Virus record (IMG/VR): IMGVR_UViG_3300023179_000035
Coordinates: 1-64,000 of that record
Reading direction: 5' to 3' (one strand)
DNA from: a virus
DNA length: 64,000 nt
Every line of letters begins with the position of its first letter. Position 1 is the first letter of the stretch. Under the pieces are notes generated by a model. The model saw nothing but the letters and a program-made list of their open reading frames with translations, did not search any database and had not been told where the DNA came from. The translations under genes were made by a program, and so were the position numbers. Shown piece by piece: positions 9,977 through 17,473 of the stretch.

Positions 9977-10537
9977 ATGAAACTGGTCCTCGGCCTCGAC
10001 GTGTCTACGTCAGTGACTGGTGTCTGCGTCGTGGACTCTGACGTGGCGCCTGACGATAGTGGGTCTCACATAGCCTACTTGGACCGCATCGAGTTCAAGG
10101 GATGCAAGACTTTCTTTGAGAAAGCTGACGCAGTCCGCTCGGCGCTCGTGGGCCTCTGCGAGGACAGAGGCTGGAAGCCAGAAATTTTTGCCCTAGAAGA
10201 GCCGCTGCTCGGCTTCCAAAAGGGCATGTCGTCCGCGGCGACGATCACCACGCTGATGCGGTTCAACGGCATCGTGTCGTACATCGGCCGCGACGTCTTT
10301 GGGGTTGACCCCGTCTACATCTCCTCTGCTCACGCTCGTAAGGTGTGCGGCATCAAGATGCAGCGGACCAAGGTCGCAGGCATGAGCGGCAAGGAGCAGG
10401 TCTTCAAGCACATGTCTGAACACGACCTGAAGCACGTCGCTTGGCCCGCCAAGAAGAACGGCTCGGCTGTCGACTGGAGCCGCGACGCCACCGACGCTTA
10501 CGTCATCGCCCGCGCCGCCTGCCTCGTGAACAAGTGA
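9977..10537 (+). CDS. RuvC-like Holliday junction resolvase / RNase H-fold nuclease
   Basis: The 186-residue product has the RuvC pattern: first strand LVLGLDVSTSVTG with D8, ALEEP with E74/E75, and the C-terminal DATDAYVIARA with D170 and D173. These are the metal-binding acidic residues of RuvC/RNase H-fold junction endonucleases. Size is also typical. A phage resolvase would debranch replicating concatemers before packaging, a job done in T4 by the unrelated endonuclease VII. It heads a block of DNA-metabolism genes (resolvase, primase, Mre11-Rad50). ATG at 9977 follows GAATACGACA without a clear Shine-Dalgarno. No regulatory site is obvious. Confidence 0.8.
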   Translation: MKLVLGLDVSTSVTGVCVVDSDVAPDDSGSHIAYLDRIEFKGCKTFFEKADAVRSALVGLCEDRGWKPEIFALEEPLLGFQKGMSSAATITTLMRFNGIVSYIGRDVFGVDPVYISSAHARKVCGIKMQRTKVAGMSGKEQVFKHMSEHDLKHVAWPAKKNGSAVDWSRDATDAYVIARAACLVNK

Positions 10538-10562
10538 CGCGTCCAAGCCTTAAATTACGTGT

Positions 10563-11525
10563 GTGACCGTCTCCCTGACTGAGAGGCTTCGGTTCTACGA
10601 GTCGGCCTTCGGGCGCGGCCAGCTGTCTCGTGACGAGAGGAACTTCAGCGTCAGATGCCCCATCTGTGACCCGAAAGATCCCAACAAGAAGAAGCTCGTC
10701 ATCAGGACTGTAGACGACGTGACCCACTGCTGGGTGTGTGGTTTTTCCTCGAGGTCGCTAGCCCCGCTCCTCAGGAGGTTCGCCGGTCCGTCTTTACTGT
10801 CGCACTATGTCGAAAGGTTCTGCGGCGCTGCTGGGCTAGGCCTTGACGCGGCAGACAAGCCTGTCTTAAACACGCCACAAGACATGCGGCTGCTGCTGCC
10901 TGACTTCATAGGCTCTGACCCTGACGCCATCGCCACCTATCGCTACATCAGGTCCAGAGGTGTGACTGACTCCGACGTGTGGAGGCGCCGCGTCTGCTTC
11001 TCCAACACCACCCCGTGGTCCCGACGCGTCGTATTCGTGTCTCACGACGCGTCGGGCGCTGTTAACTACCTGACAGGGAGGGGAATTGACAGGAAGCAGT
11101 CGCCTCGGTACGTCAACTGCGACGCCGACCGCGTAGGCGTCGTCTTTCAGGAGGTCAGCGTAGACTGGAAGTCGCCGCTGGTCCTGTGCGAGGGGCCCTT
11201 CGACCTGCTAAAGTGCGGAGACAACGCGACCTGCATGCTGGGCTCAGAGTTGAGCGAGTCTTCCCTGCTGCTCGATAGGATAGTGACTCACGGCACGCCT
11301 GTCATACTGGCGATGGACGCCGACACGTACGACAAGAAGCGGCCACGGGTCATCAGGAAGCTACAGGAGTACGACATTGACGTTAGGATCACAGACATGG
11401 GAGCCTACCCGGACCCCGGGTCCGCCCCCACAAGCTTCATGCAAGAGTGCATAGCAAAGGCTGCCCCTGTCGACTGGTTTGGCATGTTCTCTATGCGCCT
11501 CAACTCCCTGACAGGCTCGCGGTAG
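10563..11525 (+). CDS. 61: DnaG-type DNA primase (T4 gp61-like)
   Basis: The 320-residue product has an N-terminal zinc ribbon (RCPIC at C32/C35 and HCWVC at C56/C59) followed by a TOPRIM catalytic region: VLCEGPFD (E210) and ILAMDADTYDKK (D252/D254). This is the architecture of phage and bacterial primases, making RNA primers for lagging-strand synthesis. It is short for DnaG and close to T4 gp61 (342 residues). The start is GTG at 10563, chosen because it is the only start ahead of the zinc ribbon. A helicase partner is not in this window. Neighbours are other recombination and replication genes. Confidence 0.85.
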   Translation: MTVSLTERLRFYESAFGRGQLSRDERNFSVRCPICDPKDPNKKKLVIRTVDDVTHCWVCGFSSRSLAPLLRRFAGPSLLSHYVERFCGAAGLGLDAADKPVLNTPQDMRLLLPDFIGSDPDAIATYRYIRSRGVTDSDVWRRRVCFSNTTPWSRRVVFVSHDASGAVNYLTGRGIDRKQSPRYVNCDADRVGVVFQEVSVDWKSPLVLCEGPFDLLKCGDNATCMLGSELSESSLLLDRIVTHGTPVILAMDADTYDKKRPRVIRKLQEYDIDVRITDMGAYPDPGSAPTSFMQECIAKAAPVDWFGMFSMRLNSLTGSR

Positions 11526-11570
11526 CGCCTTACGTTGCACAACGCTGCGCTCCGTAGTACCTTTACAGGA

Positions 11571-14500
11571 GTGCTAAAGATAGCCCACATTAGTGACATC
11601 CACTACAGGCCCCTGTCACGACACGCAGAGTACAGGCAGGTCTTCGAGAAGTTCGCAGAGTCTTGCTGGGAGTCGTCCGTCGACGCCATTGTCGTCACAG
11701 GAGATATATACCACTGTAAGACGACAGGCATCTCAGCTGAGTACATCGACGAGCTGTCGTGGTGGGTTCGGACACTTGCCTCTGTGGCACCGCTCCACCT
11801 GACGCTAGGCAACCATGACTTTAACATGAGCAACAAGGGGCGACAAGACGCCGTGTCCCCCATCGTGTCGTCGCTCCGAAACGATTCGACGATAGAGAAC
11901 CCTGTCAAGCTCTACAAGGACAGCGGCGTCTACCCGCTGTCCCAGGACGTCAACCTGTGCGTCTACTCTATCTTCGACGAGGACAGGTGGGGCCTCGTGG
12001 CGCCAGTCGCTGGCAAGAAGAACGTAGCAGTCTACCACGGGCCCGTCGACTCTGCTGTCACAGAGACAGGGTGGAAGATGTCTTCTAGCGTGTCTGTCGA
12101 CATGTTCAAGGACTACGACGTCTGCCTCCTCGGCGACATTCACAAGCAGCAGTTCCTCAGCTGCAGGACGGTAGGAGGCGAGCTGACCCCATGGATCGGC
12201 TACCCAGGGTCAGCCGTGCAGCAGAACTACGCTGAAGACATCGACCACGGCTACCTGCTGTGGGACATAAGGGCCAACGGCCACAGGGTCGACTTCATAA
12301 AGCTGCCCAACCCCAAGCCGTTCGTCACGGTAGGGTGGACTCCCGGGATAGCAGACATCTCTGTGCCGGAAGGGTCTCGAGTCCGTGTAAAACACACGGG
12401 CCCCCTGTCGCAGCTGGACACGAAGCTCGCTACGCAGCACTTCAGGGACAAGTGCAGAGCGTCTGAGGTGACTTTTAGCCAGGACAGCGCTGGGCTGACG
12501 AGCCACATCGCCGCGACAGCGGCCAGGGCCCGCCACGACTTCCACGATGTCACCACCCTGATGGACCTGCTGAGACGCCACGATGTGGCTCACAGCATGA
12601 CGGAGCCTGACTGGGCTGACGTGCAGCAGGCGGTGTCGCACTACGTCTCTAAGATGGTGCCTGACGAGTCAGCCGCCAGCCGCGGCGTAAAGTGGTCGCT
12701 GAAGGACCTCCGGTTTGACAACATCATGGGCTACGGTGATGGCAGCCACATCCGCTTCGGAGACTTAGGAGGCCTCGTAGGCGTATTCGGACCAAACAGG
12801 TCGGGCAAGTCGTCAGCCATCGCAGCCCTGACCTACTGCCTCTTCAACTCCTCAGACCGCGGCCCCCTCAAGAACCTCCAGTTCATCAACGTTAGGAAGC
12901 CTCACGCCTACGCCAGGGCCGTGTTGACTGTCAACCAAGAGGACTACGTGGTAGAGCGCCAGACTGTCAGGGTGCCAGGCAAGAAGGAGGAGACAGGGTC
13001 GACGTCTGTCAACCTGTTCAAGATAGTCGACGGCGAGGCTGTCGACATGAACGGCGAACAGCGGTCAGACACTGACAAGCTCATCAGGGGTCTGATAGGC
13101 TCAGTGGAGGACTTCATGATGACGTCGATGTCGACCCAGGGGGACATCGACAGGTTCATCAGGGAGGGCTCGTCACACAGGAAGCAGGTCCTGACTCGGT
13201 TCATGGACTTAGACTTCATGGACCAGCTCTTTGACCTCGCCAAGGCTGACGTCACGTCCCTTAAGGCCGAGGCAAAAGCAGCCACCCCCGCCTCACAGGA
13301 CGACCCGCAGAAAATTGAAGAGCAGAAGCGTGCAGTCCAAGCGTCGGTCGACAGCCTCAATATTCTGCGTGACAGCAGGAGGGTCGCCGCGCAGGCGGCT
13401 CGGGCGTCCCTTGAGTCGCTAGGCGCGGACGCTGCCAAGGTGTCCTCGCGCCGAGAGAAAGAGTCAAAGCTAGCTGCGCTGAGGTCGTCCCTTGCCTCCT
13501 TAGAGTCTGAGAAGGCGCAGCTGGCCTCCTCAATACTTGAGGCTGAGACGAGCGCCGCCGCCTCCGAGGCTGTCGCGTCGTCTTGCGACCCGTCTGCCGT
13601 GGCGGCTGCCCTCGAGAGGGTCATCGCTGCCAAGGAGGTCGTCTCTGCCAGGGAGAGGGAGAAGACGGCAGCCGTCACTAAGGAGTCAGCGGCCCGGTCG
13701 TCCGTCAGGGTCCTCCAAGAAGTCCCCTGCGACAACGCGTTTCCCACCTGCAAGTTCATACGGTCAGCCGTGGCCGACTCCTCTGCCCTACCTGGGATGG
13801 AGCGGGACACTGCCATCGCCACCGCCGCCCTGGAAGAGGCGACAGCAGCCTTAGCCTCCCTCAACGAGGCAGTCTACCGGGCCGAGAGCAAGAAGTATGA
13901 GGAGGCCCGGTCCTCTGTAGAGGTGTACAGGAAGAAGTCGGCAGTCCTGGGGCGACAGCTCCTTGAAGTCGAGTCAAAGGCTGCGCACGTGGCGGCCAGC
14001 GTAGAGTCTATCGTCGAAGCCATCGCTGAGCTGCCGGCCTCCCTCCCTGCTGGTTATGATGACGCGCTCGTGACTGTCAGGTCCCGTGAGGAGGAGCTGC
14101 GCTCTGTCGAAGCTGAACTCTTGAGCGCTTCCCGCCAGCTGGGTGTGCTGGACGAGAAGCTGGACAAGTCTCGTGAGGCCAGCGATCGGCTGGTTGGCGT
14201 CCTCCGACGGCTGAAGGTCCACGAGTTCATATCGCAGGCCTTCTCCAAGAAGGGCGTGCCTGCCGCTGTCCTGTCTGAGCGGCTACCTGTCATCAACCAG
14301 GAGATATCGTCAATCCTGGCCGGGGTTGTTGACTTTGGAATTGAGCTAGAGTGCGAGCCAGGGTCCTCCTCCCTGGAGGTCTACATCAACTATGGAGACT
14401 CTAGGAGGGCGATAGAGCTGTGCAGCGGCATGGAGAAGATGGTCGCCTCTCTTGCGATAAGGATAGCTCTTACCAACCTGACGACAGTCCCCAAGTCTGA

Positions 14501-14693
14501 CATCATGGTCATCGACGAGGGGTTCGGCGTCCTCGACGAGATCAACGCCGACGCAGTCAAGAAGATCCTCGTCGCGGCCAAGAAGTACTTCAAGTCTATC
14601 GTCATCATCAGCCACGTCCCGGCCATCAAGGACGTGGCAGACACAGTGCTAGAGGTGAGGAGGAATGAGAAAGACTCCAAGATTACACACTGA
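11571..14693 (+). CDS. Fused Mre11-Rad50 (T4 gp47-gp46 / SbcD-SbcC) recombination nuclease-ATPase
   Basis: One 1040-residue frame carries both subunits. Residues 1-300 are the Mre11/SbcD metallophosphoesterase: IAHISDIH (D9, H11), VVTGDIYH, LGNHDF, VYHGPV and LLGDIHKQQ. From about 380 the Rad50/SbcC ATPase follows: Walker A GPNRSGKSS at 407, a coiled-coil middle with a hook-like C720-x6-C727, the ABC signature LCSGMEK, and Walker B IMVIDEGFGVLDE near 979. In T4 gp46 and gp47 are separate and process DNA ends for recombination-dependent replication. I place the start at GTG 11571 because homologues begin at this strand; the frame is open to a TTG at 11535. No stop or frameshift lies between the halves. 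Confidence 0.88.
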   Translation: MLKIAHISDIHYRPLSRHAEYRQVFEKFAESCWESSVDAIVVTGDIYHCKTTGISAEYIDELSWWVRTLASVAPLHLTLGNHDFNMSNKGRQDAVSPIVSSLRNDSTIENPVKLYKDSGVYPLSQDVNLCVYSIFDEDRWGLVAPVAGKKNVAVYHGPVDSAVTETGWKMSSSVSVDMFKDYDVCLLGDIHKQQFLSCRTVGGELTPWIGYPGSAVQQNYAEDIDHGYLLWDIRANGHRVDFIKLPNPKPFVTVGWTPGIADISVPEGSRVRVKHTGPLSQLDTKLATQHFRDKCRASEVTFSQDSAGLTSHIAATAARARHDFHDVTTLMDLLRRHDVAHSMTEPDWADVQQAVSHYVSKMVPDESAASRGVKWSLKDLRFDNIMGYGDGSHIRFGDLGGLVGVFGPNRSGKSSAIAALTYCLFNSSDRGPLKNLQFINVRKPHAYARAVLTVNQEDYVVERQTVRVPGKKEETGSTSVNLFKIVDGEAVDMNGEQRSDTDKLIRGLIGSVEDFMMTSMSTQGDIDRFIREGSSHRKQVLTRFMDLDFMDQLFDLAKADVTSLKAEAKAATPASQDDPQKIEEQKRAVQASVDSLNILRDSRRVAAQAARASLESLGADAAKVSSRREKESKLAALRSSLASLESEKAQLASSILEAETSAAASEAVASSCDPSAVAAALERVIAAKEVVSAREREKTAAVTKESAARSSVRVLQEVPCDNAFPTCKFIRSAVADSSALPGMERDTAIATAALEEATAALASLNEAVYRAESKKYEEARSSVEVYRKKSAVLGRQLLEVESKAAHVAASVESIVEAIAELPASLPAGYDDALVTVRSREEELRSVEAELLSASRQLGVLDEKLDKSREASDRLVGVLRRLKVHEFISQAFSKKGVPAAVLSERLPVINQEISSILAGVVDFGIELECEPGSSSLEVYINYGDSRRAIELCSGMEKMVASLAIRIALTNLTTVPKSDIMVIDEGFGVLDEINADAVKKILVAAKKYFKSIVIISHVPAIKDVADTVLEVRRNEKDSKITH

Positions 14694-14982
14694 CGAACCG
14701 CTGCAGTGGACGTCCTACCCAGGCGATAGGTCAGCGGCGCAGCACCCGGCCGGATTCCTGGTCATAGTCCCCAAAGACTACGAGGACCCTGTGCCGCTGT
14801 TCTGCCCCGTGTGTGGCTGTTCGCAGCCTACGCAGGAGGACGTCCAGACGTGTGTCGTGGAAGGATGCTGCTCCCACTGTTTCCAGAAGTGGGGCTACTC
14901 CCACAGGGAAGAGTGGCGCCGCGGCTGGCGGCCTTCCATCACGTCGTGCGAATATAAAAAGACAGTCACGGTAGGACAATAG
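14665..14982 (+). CDS. Small zinc-ribbon protein
   Basis: The 105-residue product has cysteine pairs FCPVCGC and CCSHC spaced by about 20 residues, a plausible zinc-ribbon, followed by a basic tryptophan-rich tail (EEWRRGWRP). The ATG lies inside the end of the Mre11-Rad50 gene, 29 bases before its stop, behind a strong Shine-Dalgarno (GTGAGGAGGA), so it is translationally coupled. I do not recognise the family. A DNA- or RNA-binding or adaptor role is only suggested by the zinc ribbon and position between recombination and terminase genes. Confidence 0.65.
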   Translation: MRKTPRLHTDEPLQWTSYPGDRSAAQHPAGFLVIVPKDYEDPVPLFCPVCGCSQPTQEDVQTCVVEGCCSHCFQKWGYSHREEWRRGWRPSITSCEYKKTVTVGQ

Positions 14983-14990
14983 TTATCCCC

Positions 14991-15407
14991 ATGCTACGCA
15001 ATTCCTTCGAGTACTCATCAGGCACAATCAGCCCCGCCGTCGACATCAACGCCCTTGGGCAGGCTATTGACACGACTTGGGGCAGGACATCGACGCCACG
15101 TACAGCGTCCTACTCTGTCAAGACCTCTATGGTCGGTGACTTCCTACAGGTCAGCTACGCGGCTATCGTCAACTTTGCGACTGAGAGAGACATGATAGAG
15201 ATGAAGCGCGTGTATGCCACTGAGTGCAAGGCCATCATAAACGCTCACGTCAAGGGTATCAAGGCCTCATACAAGGAGCTGTCTGGTAAGACGCTGAAGC
15301 TGAAGCTGTTAGACTCGTCCGACTCTTTAGAGATAATATCCAACTCTGTCAACAACCCGAAGCGGACAGCCTACTTCCGCTGCAAGGCGATGTACCAGTT
15401 CGCCTAA
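14991..15407 (+). CDS. Conserved hypothetical protein upstream of terminase
   Basis: The 138-residue product has no recognised motif. It is predicted mixed alpha/beta with a helical centre (ATERDMIEMKRVYATECKAI). Its stop overlaps the terminase start (TAATG), so the two are translationally coupled. In T4 the gene directly before gp17 is the small terminase gp16, but gp16 has a helix-turn-helix and coiled coil, which I do not see here, so I do not call it small terminase. An AT-rich stretch ATATAAAAAG at 14952 lies upstream in the preceding gene's end. Confidence 0.6.
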   Translation: MLRNSFEYSSGTISPAVDINALGQAIDTTWGRTSTPRTASYSVKTSMVGDFLQVSYAAIVNFATERDMIEMKRVYATECKAIINAHVKGIKASYKELSGKTLKLKLLDSSDSLEIISNSVNNPKRTAYFRCKAMYQFA

Positions 15408-17029
15408 TGACGCAGAAGGTACTGGCCCGAGACGAGCAGATCAAAGAGATAGTCCGCTGCGGCAAGGATCCTGTCTACTTTACGAAGAACTACGTCAAGA
15501 TACAGCACGCTGTCAAGGGCGCGATACCGTTTGAGACGTACCCGTTCCAGGACGACTGTCTCCAGCAGTTCCAGTCCAACAGGTTCAACATAATACTGAA
15601 GTCGAGGCAGCTGGGCCTGTCTACCATCTGCGCTGACTACGCCGTGTGGGACGCCATCTTCCACAAGGACAGGAACATCCTCGTCATCGCCACCAAGCTG
15701 GACACGGCCATCAACTTCATCAAGAAGGTGAAGTACATGATAGACTCCCTGCCCAAGTGGCTCCTACTGCCTCGCTACGAGCACAACAGGAGGTCTATTA
15801 GGTTCAACAACGGGTCTACCATCACTGCTATCCCGACTTCGCCCGACGCCGGTAGGTCCGAGGCCATCTCCCTGCTAATCATAGACGAGGCGGCCTGGAT
15901 CGACGACTTCGACGCCATATGGACAGGGCTGTCGCCCACTATCTCTACCGGAGGCAACGCCATACTGCTGTCGACGCCCAACGGAGTAGGCGGGCAGTAC
16001 TACAAGATTTGGACAGACGCCATGACGGGTGGTAATAACTTCAACGCCATCCAGCTGCCATGGAGGGTCCACCCAGAGCACGACGAGGAATGGTTCAAGA
16101 ACGAGACGCGTGGCCTATCGCGCCGGCAGATAGCTCAAGAGTTTGAGTGTGACTTCTTGACGTCAGGCGAGACGTTCCTCCAGCCTGAGACGATGGAACA
16201 CCTCAAGTCAAAGATAGCCCAACCCCCCGACAGGGGTGAGGACAGGAACTTGTGGATCTGGAAGCGCCCTGTATACGACCACAGGTACGTCATAGCCGCA
16301 GACGTCTCGAGGGGAGACGCCGCCGACTTCTCGGCCTTCCATGTCATAGACGTCACTACTTCAGATGTCGTCGCTGAGTACAAGGGCAAGATGCCGCCGG
16401 ACAAGTTCGCTGACCTGCTATACGCTACCGGCATGGAGTACAACAAGGCCCTACTGTGTCCAGAGAACAACACGTTTGGGTTCACGACATGCACCCGGCT
16501 GAAAGACAAGAGCTACCCGCGGCTCTTCTACATGTCGTGCAGGGGCGACCCATTCGTCTATACCCCGGCAGACCCGGAAGAGCTGCCAGGGTTCTCGACC
16601 CAGCAGCGTAGCCGAGTCCAGGTGCTGACTCACCTAGAGCAGGTGCTACGAAATGGAATGCTCTCTGTCAGCTCCCAGAGGCTCTACATGGAGCTCCAGT
16701 CATTCGTCTGGAAGGGCATGAAGGCTGCCGCCGCCAAAGACTCAAACGACGACCTGGTCATGTCGCTGGCCATCGGCGTTTGGGTCGCGATAGACAACGC
16801 CGCAGCCTCCCAGGGCGCCATGGCCATGGCTAACGCCCTGCTGCAGGCCACAGGCGTCGTCAAGAGCAACATCAGTAGCATCACGGCGGCCATTGACGCT
16901 GTGGGGCCGGTTAGGGGGCACCTAAACCCATCCAACCAAGCCGCCATGCGACGGGAGTATACACGGGCGCAGGACCCAGGTAGATACGGAATATCGCAGG
17001 CAAACGATTTTTCTTGGTTGCTAAAGTGA
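15407..17029 (+). CDS. 17: Terminase large subunit (T4 gp17-like)
   Basis: The 540-residue product is the packaging motor. ATPase: Walker A-like SRQLGLST at about 66-73 (the K/R-x4-G-x-S/T form of terminases), Walker B LLIIDEAAW with D160 and E161, then the coupling motif LLSTPNG. C-terminal RNase H-fold nuclease: AADVSRGD (D299), a mid acidic site near PENNTFG, and SNDDLVMSLA. It pumps DNA into the prohead through the portal and cuts the concatemer. Length is near T4 gp17 (610). It is coupled to the upstream small gene and followed by a small head protein and the portal, the usual head-gene order. Confidence 0.95.
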   Translation: MTQKVLARDEQIKEIVRCGKDPVYFTKNYVKIQHAVKGAIPFETYPFQDDCLQQFQSNRFNIILKSRQLGLSTICADYAVWDAIFHKDRNILVIATKLDTAINFIKKVKYMIDSLPKWLLLPRYEHNRRSIRFNNGSTITAIPTSPDAGRSEAISLLIIDEAAWIDDFDAIWTGLSPTISTGGNAILLSTPNGVGGQYYKIWTDAMTGGNNFNAIQLPWRVHPEHDEEWFKNETRGLSRRQIAQEFECDFLTSGETFLQPETMEHLKSKIAQPPDRGEDRNLWIWKRPVYDHRYVIAADVSRGDAADFSAFHVIDVTTSDVVAEYKGKMPPDKFADLLYATGMEYNKALLCPENNTFGFTTCTRLKDKSYPRLFYMSCRGDPFVYTPADPEELPGFSTQQRSRVQVLTHLEQVLRNGMLSVSSQRLYMELQSFVWKGMKAAAAKDSNDDLVMSLAIGVWVAIDNAAASQGAMAMANALLQATGVVKSNISSITAAIDAVGPVRGHLNPSNQAAMRREYTRAQDPGRYGISQANDFSWLLK

Positions 17030-17058
17030 AACATAATTAGTGTGCTAGGAGACGACAC

Positions 17059-17415
17059 ATGCAGCATAGGATTACTTCGACGAGACTTCGCCAGATAATT
17101 TCAGAAGAGGTCAGGCGCTTCTTGGCCGAGGCCGACGGCGAGGCCGAGGTACCAGTAGGCAAGAAGATGGTCCAGGCGGCCCAGGGCATGGTCGAGCTAC
17201 AAGCCGCCCTCAATAAGTTTAGGGACACAAGCCCCGACGCGGCGGCGGCGGTCGACGCACAGCTGGCCGACCTAGAGTCGATACTTGGCACGAAGCTGGA
17301 GCCCCTCGCGTCGCTGGTATCACCTTCACCATCCCCCTCTAAGTTTGCAGGCCCACAGGGGCTGCATTCTCCTCCACATGAGGAAGAGGATGAAGACGAG
17401 GAAGGCGAGTATTAA
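17059..17415 (+). CDS. Small capsid-targeted protein candidate (family member 1)
   Basis: The 118-residue product begins with a short helix TSTRLRQIISEEVRRFLAEADG. The segment TxxLRxIIxEE recurs at the start of five other small ORFs in this window, and FLAE|A (cut after E24) fits the T4 gp21 cleavage rule L/I-x-E before a small residue. T4 internal head proteins carry such N-terminal capsid-targeting sequences that the prohead protease removes. The remainder is acidic and low-complexity, ending in a run of D/E residues. It lies between terminase and portal; ATG follows GCTAGGAGACGACAC. Packaging in the head is inferred. Confidence 0.7.
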   Translation: MQHRITSTRLRQIISEEVRRFLAEADGEAEVPVGKKMVQAAQGMVELQAALNKFRDTSPDAAAAVDAQLADLESILGTKLEPLASLVSPSPSPSKFAGPQGLHSPPHEEEDEDEEGEY

Positions 17416-17473
17416 CACGCAGCCACGTAGGTGATACAAACACCCAATACCAACCTTAACTAGGGGGTAGCAC

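Noticed and set aside
12944-13864. 306-residue open frame on the minus strand inside the Mre11-Rad50 gene
   Set aside because: It is a shadow of a GC-rich, Ala/Glu/Ser-rich coiled-coil gene; composition is Ser/Ala/Arg-rich with no motif or ribosome site.
14991-15407. Small terminase (gp16) assignment for the gene before the large terminase
   Set aside because: Position fits, but no helix-turn-helix or coiled coil is visible, so only a hypothetical call is supported.
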